Assembly: GCF_019175345.1 (NCBI RefSeq)
Contig: NZ_CP077717.1
Span: 620,001 to 684,000 of the forward strand
Reading direction: 5' to 3'
Length of the DNA: 64,000 nt
Source of the DNA: Saccharolobus shibatae B12
GTDB lineage: Archaea; Thermoproteota; Thermoprotei_A; Sulfolobales; Sulfolobaceae
In this document: piece after piece, positions 22,952 to 32,651 of the stretch
How positions within the stretch are numbered: position 1 is the stretch's first letter
Layout of the letters: every line of letters starts with the position of its first letter
The notes under the pieces: model-generated
Told to the model about the DNA's origin: nothing
The model's input: the letters and a program-made list of their open reading frames with translations, nothing else
Databases searched by the model: none
Position numbers and translations under genes: made by a program

Positions 22952-24430
22952 GTGTCGTCCATAAACTGGATTCGTATATCCTTCCTCGTGATGATTTTAT
23001 CTCTCTCATTAATCTCGTTGTATAATGCCCAAAACTCCGGAGTCACTTTATTACAGCATGATTATTATTTCTACTATAATGTTACTGTATATAACGGTCA
23101 GTTCATTCATGTTAAATTACAGGCTTCAGCACCGATCACTTTAATGATTATGAACCAACAACAACTCAATGAGTTCTCTCAGGGTCAGAAGACTTCCTCC
23201 CTCTATACAATAATTACGCAAAGTATGGATCAGGATTTTGAGTTTCCCGGTGGAGAATATTTTGTTGTAGCTTATAATAACGTCAGTACCGATAATGTTA
23301 GTATATATTTTCGTGCTACTGTGTTACCGATACTCCCATTAGCTTATTACTTCTCACTCCCGGCTCCGATAGGCTTAGGCTTTTTCGGCGTGACTAATGA
23401 ATCCGGGAGGATAATCGGAACCGTTGTGCCTTATCAAGAGGCTATAGGATATGTAACTGTCTATTCAATTCTTGCGTATAATGCAACTCCGCCTAATGGA
23501 ACAAGTCCTTGGGGTGCAGGTCTGCAGATGAATGCTGTTTTACAAGTCAATACTACATACGGTACTTATGTTTATTGGCTACAAAACGTGGTGGATTTTG
23601 TTACGAATCAAAATACTTTTCGCATCATTGATAATGTTTGGAATTATACCAGCGAAGAATCATTACTTAGTAATTCAAGTGTGACTGGAGGCGGTTATGT
23701 ATACTTTTATAATAATAAATATGGATATTATTACGGAGCAGTCGGAACGCAAAGAAACTATTCGCTACCTTTTTCCGTTATTCTCTATACGAAATTAGAT
23801 TCCATATCTCCGAACTCCGTAATTGTTTCATTCGGCTATAATCTAGGTTCCGGAATAGTGTGGTATGATAATGTAACAATACACCAAAAAGGGGCAATAT
23901 CGGCGTTTGTTCTGGTAAACCCGTTTAATATAACACCGAGTCATGATCCATACGATCTTGATCTGGTTTTTGCCGGAGAAGATAATGGCGAATATACTTA
24001 TTTTAAAGAAATGAATGCGAGCCTAGGACTACAAATAGTCCTATTGAACGGGACAATCATAACACCTAAATCGTTTTATCCTTTCGGTATGACCGGAGAA
24101 GCTGCTGATAATCTAGAAGTAATCGGTATAAACGGAAGCGCATTTGTAATCACGGGAAACAATACTTTCTGGAAGCAAGTAAGTGTGACCGAATTGCCCA
24201 AACTTTATTTTCAACAAAGTACCAGCATTTCATCACGAAGCGCAAATACTTTATCCTCTTCTTCCATTTCATCACAAAGCACAAATACTTCATCCTCTTC
24301 TTCTAATGATGCTATAATAGGTCTGGTCGTGTTTTTGATATTCATAATTATAGTGTCCTCGGTAATCTATAGAGCAGTTAGGAGGTACAGACGTCATAGA
24401 GCTTTTAAACGAATGAAAAAATTTAGATAA
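22952..24430 (+). CDS. Thermopsin-like acid protease (peptidase family A5), membrane-anchored
   Basis: A 492-residue protein. It has a signal peptide (ISFLVMILSLSLISLYN), then the thermopsin pattern: YYNVTVYNGQFIHVKL, PAPIGLGFFGVTNESG, SILAYN, LQMNAVLQVNTTYGTYVYWLQ and NVVDF...IIDNVWNYTSEE. These are the segments conserved among thermopsins, secreted acid proteases of Sulfolobales whose catalytic residues are not settled. Many N-x-[ST] sites follow. A Ser/Thr-rich stalk and a C-terminal helix with basic tail (residues about 455-492) anchor it outside the cell. GAGGAGGTC precedes the GTG start. It is the only long rightward gene of the element. Confidence 0.8.
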   Translation: MSSINWIRISFLVMILSLSLISLYNAQNSGVTLLQHDYYFYYNVTVYNGQFIHVKLQASAPITLMIMNQQQLNEFSQGQKTSSLYTIITQSMDQDFEFPGGEYFVVAYNNVSTDNVSIYFRATVLPILPLAYYFSLPAPIGLGFFGVTNESGRIIGTVVPYQEAIGYVTVYSILAYNATPPNGTSPWGAGLQMNAVLQVNTTYGTYVYWLQNVVDFVTNQNTFRIIDNVWNYTSEESLLSNSSVTGGGYVYFYNNKYGYYYGAVGTQRNYSLPFSVILYTKLDSISPNSVIVSFGYNLGSGIVWYDNVTIHQKGAISAFVLVNPFNITPSHDPYDLDLVFAGEDNGEYTYFKEMNASLGLQIVLLNGTIITPKSFYPFGMTGEAADNLEVIGINGSAFVITGNNTFWKQVSVTELPKLYFQQSTSISSRSANTLSSSSISSQSTNTSSSSSNDAIIGLVVFLIFIIIVSSVIYRAVRRYRRHRAFKRMKKFR

Positions 24431-24432
24431 TT

Positions 24433-24606
24433 TCAGAGTGTCAGTAAGTTATTACTATCCAAAGCCACGTGGTATGCAGGTGGGTTTTTAGGGATAATGG
24501 GGTTCATAGCGTAAATTGGAATATAGACAGTCTTTCCCGCAGGATCATAAAACACTACAGGCGTAAATGAAGGTCTTTGGACGTGAATCCAGCTTACTCC
24601 TCTCAC
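24433..24606 (-). CDS. Small protein coupled to the 1373-residue gene (57 aa)
   Basis: A 57-residue frame with a GTG start that overlaps the stop of the large gene (GTGA). It is rich in Pro and aromatic residues (RPSFTPVVFYDPAGKTVYIP), ends with YHVALDSNNLLTL and has no Cys. The RPSFTPVVFYDP part is loosely like the RPHFTYI start of the large protein. Translational coupling suggests it works with the large protein, perhaps as a structural partner. Confidence 0.6.
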   Translation of the reverse strand: MRGVSWIHVQRPSFTPVVFYDPAGKTVYIPIYAMNPIIPKNPPAYHVALDSNNLLTL

Positions 24607-27600
24607 AGTACTATCATCTCACCGGACATTCCGGATATTGATTCTCTTTGCCTTTCTCCTCCCATAAAGCCACCGGGAGCGAATGCGGGGATAGTCGGTG
24701 GCGGTCCCATCGGTATCGGTCCCTGTGAGCTAAACACTGGAGGCTGAGATGATGGACTAACGTACTCGATGTATTGTTGATTGTTATTAGATCCTGTAGA
24801 TCCTCCGCTTGTTGTGGTAACTCCCGGAATCCATATCGGTGAAGGTGGGTTTATGTAGCCGATTGACCCACCACCGGGGCTCGTTACTCCGGGAACCCAT
24901 ATCGGTGAAGGCGGTGGATTGGTAGAACCTATAGATCCTCCACTAGGATTTACGACTCCGGGAACCCATATTGGTGGACTGATAGAACCTATTGAACCAC
25001 CGGAGCCAATACTTCCTCCTATTGATCCTCCGGAGCCGATTGATCCTCCGGTAGATCCGATACTTCCTATTCTGATAGACCCACTTTCAATATCAGGCGA
25101 TCCCAAACTGTCTATGAATCTTTGTGCATTAACGATATCTTCAGTCGTTATCTCTTCTCTCGGTAGTATCCCCCTATCTGCAAACTCTTTGCTCAGTTGC
25201 TCATACAAACTCTTTAGTTCACTGTCATCGCTAAGTTCTGAAGCCAGCTTAAGCAGTGTGAGAAAGTCCTGAGTATCCTTAAATCTGTAGCTAGCCGGTG
25301 ATATGTATTGTACCTCCTTGTCCAAAACGCTTTTAATATCTTCAGGGTTTACCACTTTATTCAGAAGTGTATCTCTATCGAATCCGAACTTGTTAGCGAA
25401 TTGGTCAGCAAGGTAGTCTCTCAGATCGTTACTCTTGACGTTATGCAAAACATAGGACAGCACGTTTTCCGTCGTATCATGATCAAGCCCATTTGTAAAC
25501 TTTGATATCACGTTAACAATATAGTCAGGGTTATCAATTCTGGACGTGTTTATCTCATTCATGAAATCGTTAAGTGTCAATTGCCTTAATCCCGCTATGG
25601 AATTCGCTTTGGTAATTGCAGTTTGGCTTACTTTGGCAACCCCTACATCATTATAATTGGGTGTTGGTTTCTGAAGCCCTAAATCGGCGCCCGTGCTTTT
25701 GTTAGCGTAAAGATTGAAAGCGTCACTACTCTCGTTTGGCATATGCAAATCAACCACGTGTTCGCCGGTAGGCTTGTAGGTAACCAGTTTGCCCTCTGCT
25801 TCAAAATCGCTCGTGCCGGTAGCCTTATTCAGCCTATCCGCGAGGTCTTGGGCTATCTTAGACAGCTCATTCGGGTTATCAGTTTTGATGAACGCATCTA
25901 CATCTCCGGGCTTTCTCCATTCCCACAGTATTTTTCCGTCCTTAATTATCCTGAATGTCTTAGGGTTGCTATCATCGACTTTCCCACCAAATCTTTTTGC
26001 AATATCTTCAAGATATTGCTTCACACTATTAGAACCGTACACTGTAACATCTCTTCCTCCCACTTCTGTAGTAAAGTAGTCTTTGATTGTTTTGCCTACC
26101 ACGTCCGCATTCGGCAAATCTCTGAAGTCCAGTTCAGTGACCTTGCCCGGTCTCAAGTCAGAGAGTACACTCTTCATCTTCTTTGTAGCGTTAAACACGT
26201 TCTGGAGTAATTTACCTTCTTCCCCGAATCCTTGTCTCTCCAACCCTATTGCCGTATCTCGTACATCTGACGTTACATTATAAATGCCTGCCACGTTTTT
26301 GTCTATATCGTTTACACTCCTGATCTCGTTAAAGATGTCGGATTTACCTGCAGACCCGATACCTATTGCTCTTTCATCTCCCATATTTAGTTTATATAAC
26401 AGCGTTCTATTTCCTATGCTCAGCTTTTTCCCTCCTACTAGTTTACCTATCCCCTCGTTATACTTCTCAAGAAGATCTGCGGTTTCTTTGAATTGTTGAA
26501 GATCAGGTAAATCGACGTTCTTAGCAAACTCGTCCGGTTTAAGTATTGTTGTATCCGTAATTATCCCTTTGTCCTTTAACTGCTGTAGGGTTTCAGGATC
26601 GAGTTTCGATAATAATGATTGTGTCTGCTCATTATATTTCTGCCTGAGTAAATCACCGATTTGAGTCGTCGTCTTCCCATTTATTTCATCAGGAGTTAAA
26701 ACCCCTCTTTCTATACCCTCATTCACGATATCATTACCGAGCCTTGCCCCGGCTTCTGAAGTATCTATCGCATTTCTGACCGCACTGTTTTCTATACTTG
26801 ATACATTAGAAACGTGTATAAGATCTGCAGCAGCACCGCCTGCTGCACCTAAAGCACCGGCAAGTAAGAGTTGCTCCGGGTTTCTAGTAAACGGTGCAGT
26901 TAACGCTTCGTTAACCGCAGCACCAGCAAGTGCTTTACCACCAACACCAGCCAAAATATCCCCAGCTTTACCACCAATCATTGTACCGAGTTTAGCGAGA
27001 CCGGACTCAGCAGCACTTCCGGCGGCACCTCCTATTACGCCTAGGATACCGCCCTCGTTAGCCTCCTGCAAAACAGCAGGAAGAGATTGCCATTTTCCCG
27101 TTGTTACCTTGGATATGCCTTCCCCTATCCCTACCGATGCCGCTTCTCCGATTAGCTCTGCGGGTAGTAACTCAGGTGCAACCACAGCTGTGGCAATTGC
27201 GGGCAAAGCAACTTCCGTAACATCCCCGACGCCCTTTGCTATCTGCTTCCCCGATACACCGAATATCTTTGAATTATTGAACTGATTTACGGCTTGCCCG
27301 AAGTTCTCAAGACCCTTACCTTTTGCGACATTTGCTAGCTCCTCACCCGCACCACCTAACGCTTCAGTGCCATAATAGCCTACGAGAGCGGATCCCTCTG
27401 CTATATCGTTAAAGAATTGTTGTAGTGGGTTACCCGCATTCTGCGTCTTCGTGCCGTAAGCTGAAGAGTACGCACTGTTTATTGCATTATTCACATCTCC
27501 GAGACCCTGTGCAATATCGCTTCCAAGTGATTTGGCACCCTGAACAACAGAGGATACAGCGTTACTTACGTCGTTTGCCAAACCCGAAAAGAACGAGCCT

Positions 27601-28724
27601 ATGGCACCAAACGGATTATTGTTAGACTGACCTGTGCTTCCTTGTGCTATGACGTTGCCCGTTGGCTGTGCTTGTAGGTTAGGTCCCGTGTTGATCAGTT
27701 GATCTATCATATTTTGAATATTTGGGTTTGCAGTTGTCGGCTGAACCGGGTTAGTTGCCGTACTCACCCCTTCAGATTGCTTCATCCCGCTCTCGTTACG
27801 GGATAGTATCGAGTTTCTTACATTAGACAACGGTGATGACGTGGGTGACGTGGAAGGTGAGCTTGTCGTATCGGCTTCCCTTATTGTCTGCCCGTGAATG
27901 ATCACTTCCTTAGGTTGAGGTGTGATCAAAGGTGTACTTTCTGCTTCCCTTATTATCTTGCCTCCAATCAATATCTCCTTTCCTATTAAGTCGTTCTTCG
28001 GCTTCGGTAACGGTAAACCAAGTCCTATTCTATTATGTTCATTATTTGCCTCTATGCCTCTTAATGGTTTATTAGTTGTTTCCTGACTGCTCGTAGTTGC
28101 TTCAGATTTTACACGTCCTATTCCAACATGATTTCTGTTGGGTCCCCCGAGTCCTCCTTCATTCAGTGAACGTTGATCGGTATGTTGAGATTCAGAAGTA
28201 CTTTCTGCTTCCCTTATCACGTGCCCGTTTAATATTATCTCCTTCCCGATTGTCGGAAAGCTCTCTCTTTCATGACTTGGTGGCAAATAATCACCGATTT
28301 TATTATGCTCATCTTTTACGGTGATACCTCTTTCATATTCTTTATTGAGTTCTCCGGGTCTTGGACCTATTTGAATAAAACGTCCGTTAGTTGTTTTTTG
28401 ATCACTTCCGAGTCCCACGATCCCAACATGATTTCTATTGGGTCCTCCAAGTCTTGGTCCTATCTGGCTATGTTCCTCCTGTTGGTTAACTCGTATAACC
28501 GGTCGTATCTCAATAGGTCTTATAATCGGCTCAGGTCTCCTTTCAACTTCTATACGTCTTACTACCGGTCTTCTTTCGCTTATGTGCTTAACTATATGTT
28601 GAACTACTACAGGTCTTATATGTAATTCCTGTCTTCTCCAGTCCTCATTTGCTCCGGCTTCTCTAGCAGTCTTCTGGTCAGGAGTTGACGCTCGAATATA
28701 GGTAAAGTGAGGTCTGTAAATCAT
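24603..28724 (-). CDS. Very large modular protein (1373 aa), candidate virion or delivered protein
   Basis: Four visible regions. Residues 1-290 are polar and made of degenerate repeats: GKEIxxxGxxIREAE three times (160, 248, 272), GGPNRNHVGI twice (93, 193), and EHNxIG. Residues about 340-660 are Ala/Gly-rich with long amphipathic or membrane-like helices. Residues about 880-950 carry a nucleotidyltransferase-like pattern (VTVYGSNSV ... DVDAFIK) near GKILWEWRKPG. Residues 1220-1315 are Gly-Ser-Ile-Gly and PPSPIWVPGV repeats. It overlaps its neighbours on both sides (ATGA/GTGA), so three genes are co-translated. No family was recognised. The shape recalls virion-associated or injected proteins, but this is inference. 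Confidence 0.75.
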   Translation of the reverse strand: MIYRPHFTYIRASTPDQKTAREAGANEDWRRQELHIRPVVVQHIVKHISERRPVVRRIEVERRPEPIIRPIEIRPVIRVNQQEEHSQIGPRLGGPNRNHVGIVGLGSDQKTTNGRFIQIGPRPGELNKEYERGITVKDEHNKIGDYLPPSHERESFPTIGKEIILNGHVIREAESTSESQHTDQRSLNEGGLGGPNRNHVGIGRVKSEATTSSQETTNKPLRGIEANNEHNRIGLGLPLPKPKNDLIGKEILIGGKIIREAESTPLITPQPKEVIIHGQTIREADTTSSPSTSPTSSPLSNVRNSILSRNESGMKQSEGVSTATNPVQPTTANPNIQNMIDQLINTGPNLQAQPTGNVIAQGSTGQSNNNPFGAIGSFFSGLANDVSNAVSSVVQGAKSLGSDIAQGLGDVNNAINSAYSSAYGTKTQNAGNPLQQFFNDIAEGSALVGYYGTEALGGAGEELANVAKGKGLENFGQAVNQFNNSKIFGVSGKQIAKGVGDVTEVALPAIATAVVAPELLPAELIGEAASVGIGEGISKVTTGKWQSLPAVLQEANEGGILGVIGGAAGSAAESGLAKLGTMIGGKAGDILAGVGGKALAGAAVNEALTAPFTRNPEQLLLAGALGAAGGAAADLIHVSNVSSIENSAVRNAIDTSEAGARLGNDIVNEGIERGVLTPDEINGKTTTQIGDLLRQKYNEQTQSLLSKLDPETLQQLKDKGIITDTTILKPDEFAKNVDLPDLQQFKETADLLEKYNEGIGKLVGGKKLSIGNRTLLYKLNMGDERAIGIGSAGKSDIFNEIRSVNDIDKNVAGIYNVTSDVRDTAIGLERQGFGEEGKLLQNVFNATKKMKSVLSDLRPGKVTELDFRDLPNADVVGKTIKDYFTTEVGGRDVTVYGSNSVKQYLEDIAKRFGGKVDDSNPKTFRIIKDGKILWEWRKPGDVDAFIKTDNPNELSKIAQDLADRLNKATGTSDFEAEGKLVTYKPTGEHVVDLHMPNESSDAFNLYANKSTGADLGLQKPTPNYNDVGVAKVSQTAITKANSIAGLRQLTLNDFMNEINTSRIDNPDYIVNVISKFTNGLDHDTTENVLSYVLHNVKSNDLRDYLADQFANKFGFDRDTLLNKVVNPEDIKSVLDKEVQYISPASYRFKDTQDFLTLLKLASELSDDSELKSLYEQLSKEFADRGILPREEITTEDIVNAQRFIDSLGSPDIESGSIRIGSIGSTGGSIGSGGSIGGSIGSGGSIGSISPPIWVPGVVNPSGGSIGSTNPPPSPIWVPGVTSPGGGSIGYINPPSPIWIPGVTTTSGGSTGSNNNQQYIEYVSPSSQPPVFSSQGPIPMGPPPTIPAFAPGGFMGGERQRESISGMSGEMIVL

Positions 28725-28951
28725 TTCATAACACCTTGAAGCAGTTGCATAACTTCATCTGCATTATTTGCCTTCTTTAGCGCATCCCTTATCTGCTTTG
28801 CTTGGTCTTCGTTAAGATAAAGCACGGTATCGGTGATAGGGTTACCGTTCAGCTCTTCCCTCAGCCTGAGCTTCCTACCCTCTACTTTAAGCTTGACAGT
28901 GTAACCGTTGTTATATTCGATTACTGCTCCATCGGGGAGTTTTTTAAACAT
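28721..28951 (-). CDS. Small protein before the 1373-residue gene (76 aa)
   Basis: A 76-residue protein from the ATG at 28951 (MFKKLPDGAVIEY). The frame is open further upstream, but that part is hydrophobic nonsense over the end of the integrase region. A strand-rich first half (GYTVKLKVEGRKLRLREELNG) is followed by a helix (NEDQAKQIRDALKKANNADEVMQLLQG). It overlaps the large gene by four bases. It could be a chaperone or regulator of that protein. No family is known to me. Confidence 0.65.
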   Translation of the reverse strand: MFKKLPDGAVIEYNNGYTVKLKVEGRKLRLREELNGNPITDTVLYLNEDQAKQIRDALKKANNADEVMQLLQGVMK

Positions 28952-28992
28952 GAGAAAAAACTCGACAATCAGGTTAAAAAATAAAAAATTCA

Positions 28993-29821
<829 letters not shown>

Positions 29822-29918
29822 ATTTTACGTTCTTCTCCTTTTATAGAATTACACGTTAATGCAACAGTAAAGGTTAAATTTGCAACAACCTATAGTTAAG
29901 ATATAGTGAACATAAAAT

Positions 29919-31198
29919 ATGCCAAAAGTAGACGTATCAAAATTAGATGATGATAAAAAGTTAAAGATAATTGAGAAGGCTATAGAGAAACATGGACTAT
30001 CATACGTCTCTAGACATACTGGAGTAAGTAGAAGTACACTAAACCGGTATATTAACGGGAAGATTCAAAAGATACCTAATGAGATAGTGGAGAAAACCTC
30101 AGAACTATTAACAGTAGACGAATTAAGCGACATTATTTACGGCGTAAAGACTACTGACATAGACCCTACTACTGTCATCAGTGCAATCATAAAGGCAAAG
30201 AAAGACGAGGGATTTAGGAACTTCTTCCTAACACTATTATGGCAAGAATTAGGGGACTACATTAAAGAACCCTCAAACTCCTATATAGTTACTAAAGAGG
30301 ATATTGAGTTTTTTTGAGAGATTGGTGAGAAAAATAGGAGTAAAATAACTGCACAAGAAAGAATCAACTATTTAAGGAGAGCCTTAGCAGACCTAAACTA
30401 CGAATTAACTCCTACTAAATTAAAAGAGTATATTTTAGATATTTCAGAGGAGAGTGAAGGAAGGGCTGAGCATACTATTAAGGCGTTAAAACTATTCATC
30501 AAAGGAGTGATAAAACCTAAAAGCCCAAGAATTGCAAGGGAACTTTATGAGTCTCTCGAACTCGATAGTCCTAAAGATCCTAAAGAGGGACCTACCCATA
30601 AGCCAATTAATTTGACATTAGACACAGTTAAATCAATATTTAATAATATAGAGGAATTAGGGGCTAAAGCGTTCTTCTTAATACTAGCTGAAACTGGGCT
30701 GAGAGTATGGGAAGTATTAAACTTAAGAGTGGACCAAATTGACTTTAATAAAAGGTGAGTAGGACTAGAAGGGCTTACATAACGTTTTTACATGAGAAAA
30801 CTGCAGCATGGCTTAAGGAAAAATACCTTCCCTACCGTGAAGAGTTCATTAAGAAGTATGAGAGTAGTTTAAGGAAATTAGTAGATGCAAATCCAGATCA
30901 AGGGATTGATATAGAGAGCTGGAAGGCTAAATTATTTCCCTTTAGAGAAGACAGTTTAAGAGTTGAGATAAAGAAGGCTATGAGGAAGACTTTAGGGAAA
31001 GAATTCAGACTTTATGATTTACGGTCCTTCTTTACATCTTATATGTTAAAACAGGGAGTATCTCTGATGGTCGTCAATTTACTCCAGGGTAGAGTTTCGC
31101 CACAGCAATTTAGAATACTCCAAGATCACTATTTCGTTATAAGTGATATTGAACTGCAGCAATATTACGATAGTTATGCCCCGTGTCTGTTAGAGTAA
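29919..31198 (+). pseudogene. pNOB8-type tyrosine integrase, broken
   Basis: The frame begins with a helix-turn-helix (EKHGLSYVSRHTGVSRSTLNRYI), runs to an in-frame TGA at 30315 (IEFF*EIGEKN), and continues in the same frame through TPTKLKEYILDIS and ETGLRVWEVLNLRVDQIDF. It stops at 30758 and resumes in another frame (RTRRAYITFLHEKTAAWLKEKY) to 31198, so a few bases are lost near 30755. Catalytic Arg (TGLRVWEVL), YDLRSFF, LQGRV and DHYF with the Tyr are visible. The total would be about 425 residues. It is not functional as read. Confidence 0.85.
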
Positions 31199-31221
31199 AC
31201 TAGAGAATTTACCTATAAAAG

Positions 31222-31458
31222 TTATTCTATTCCCAATTCCTTAAGTATTGATGTCTTCAAAGAGTACTTCCTATATTTTCTTCCTCCTATATGTAACCAA
31301 CCCTGGTTATCTTTCCCTCAGCTGCAAGTTGTGATAAGTTCTTCAACAACGAATTCCTCGGAATTTTTGTATATCTTTCTAACTCTTCTAATGTCAAAGC
31401 CCCTCTTTCCGCCAATATAATCAGTATTTTTTGCTTTTGTGTTAGTTCTTTTTTTCAT
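31222..31458 (-). pseudogene. Small winged-helix protein, frameshifted
   Basis: From the ATG at 31458 one extra A in a run of seven shifts the frame. Without it the product reads KKELTQKQKILIILAERGAL and continues TLEELERYTKIPRNSLLKNL. A second shift near 31290 leads to GGRKYRKYSLKTSILKELGIE and a stop at 31222. The same layout (helix-turn-helix, then GG[KR]K[FY]R) is found in the intact gene at 38314-38544, so the two are paralogues. Confidence 0.6.
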
Positions 31459-31724
31459 ATGTAAAAATTCCGTTAACTCCCCCTTAATAGTTTTACTATT
31501 CTGGTAATATCCTTACGACGGCTCAGGAAATGCGCTAGCTATAGTTTTCCAGCAAGTTTACTAAAATGGTAATATTGTTTTCATTATTGTAAGAGCTTGC
31601 TCTTTTGACTAAAAAATCTGGGATTCGGGCAGGATTAAAGTTATTAGTTATAAAGTACAAAGAAGTATAAGGCAGGGTCAGCTCGCAACAAGCTCATCAT
31701 ATGTCAGCCCGTCGCTCCAATTTT

Positions 31725-31785
31725 ACGGTACATTGCGGTACAATAAGGTTTTTATATTGAAGTACAGTAAATATATTAAGGTAAA
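31725..31785 (+). promoter_or_regulatory. Promoter of the small coiled-coil gene with CGGTACA repeats
   Basis: CGGTACATTG and CGGTACAATA are tandem 10-bp repeats (31726-31745). TTTTTATAT follows as the TATA box, and AGTACAGTA lies further down before the ATG at 31786. The arrangement suggests an operator for the small DNA-binding protein encoded here. Confidence 0.45.
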
Positions 31786-32013
31786 ATGTCCAGACCCGGT
31801 TACAAATCGGTATATTTCCCGGATGAAGAGTTATGGAAGAAGATAGTTGATGAGGTCGAAAAAAGGAAAGTGAGCGTATATGAAGTGTTGAAAGACTATT
31901 TCGAGTGTTATATGAGGGAAAAGGAAGGAAGTAAAGTGAGTTTGGAAGAAATAGTTAAGGAACTGCAAGAATTGAAGAGAAGGGTTGAGGAGTTGGAGAG
32001 GAAGGTTAAATAG
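31786..32013 (+). CDS. Small DNA-binding-like protein with C-terminal coiled coil (75 aa)
   Basis: A 75-residue protein. YKSVYFPDEELWKKIVDEVE and VSVYEVLKDYFECYM look like a ribbon-helix-helix (strand, helix, helix). The last 25 residues (EEIVKELQELKRRVEELERK) are a heptad coiled coil for oligomerisation. It is similar in style to small regulators of Sulfolobus plasmids. It is intact although the genes around it are broken, and it has a clear promoter. Confidence 0.65.
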   Translation: MSRPGYKSVYFPDEELWKKIVDEVEKRKVSVYEVLKDYFECYMREKEGSKVSLEEIVKELQELKRRVEELERKVK

Positions 32014-32651
32014 AGTAAACTCCTCCTGTTTACTCTGCAAAAATTAGGATTGCTTATTAGTATGAAGTCTTATAACTGTCACAGCACCTTGGGATTTTTA
32101 GTATTTTCTAAAAACACTTTTGTAATCTTTACAATTATTATCAATATGTGTTTCTTGTCTATTATCTCGTTCTCGTTTCGGAGGAATATGCTCTTAATTT
32201 AAGGACTTCCTTATCTCCTAAAATGGTTAATTTATCTCTTGGCTTTAAATCAACAAAGATCTCTTCCATGACTACTAAATGATGAAGAGGAAAAATAAAG
32301 CAGAGCGAATGTCGTGATTATTTTTCTTAAATCCATAATAGGTATTAATTTTAATGCAATAATATACTTAGTAAGGTAAAACTTAGCTAAAACTCTCCAG
32401 AAATACTAACGTTTCATAGTTCTAGTTAGGAAGAATTGATATGTATTAACGAAATTCCTAAAGAATATTTCGAATAGTTTTTAGTACCTCTCCCTTTATA
32501 ACAAGATATAAAAAGATTATGATTACCGAAAGTTTTATATTATCATCATCACATCTTTTCACAGTAAAGAGCTATTTTAGTAATTTTAATCAGCTATACC
32601 AAAACGTTTTATTACGTTTTCAGTAAAAATCTTATTTAGCTAGGTGTTATA
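32014..32651. other. 640-bp stretch without a clear gene
   Basis: AT-rich DNA before the methyltransferase gene. The only frame of note is a minus-strand one, 32162-32269 (35 residues, MEEIFVDLKPRDKLTILGDK...), which may be a remnant. The last 130 bases hold several T-rich runs and TATA-like stretches that should contain the promoter of the defence operon, but I cannot fix one box. Confidence 0.4.

Noticed and set aside
22828-23046. Minus-strand 72-codon frame across the thermopsin-like gene start
   Set aside because: It overlaps the promoter and signal-peptide region of a well-supported gene and the divergent promoter of the membrane protein, with no motif of its own.
24780-25080. Short tandem repeats resembling a CRISPR-like or minisatellite array
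   Set aside because: The repeats keep the reading frame of the large protein and encode GGSIG and PPSPIWVPGV units. There are no spacers of constant length, and no CRISPR array was seen elsewhere in the window.
24919-25272. Plus-strand frame of 117 codons rich in Pro and Ile
   Set aside because: It is the antisense of the Gly-Ser-Ile-Gly and Pro repeat tail of the 1373-residue protein. Low-complexity coding DNA gives open antisense frames.
25743-26210. Plus-strand frame of 155 codons
   Set aside because: It is antisense to the well-structured middle of the 1373-residue protein, with no start signal and no plausible domain.
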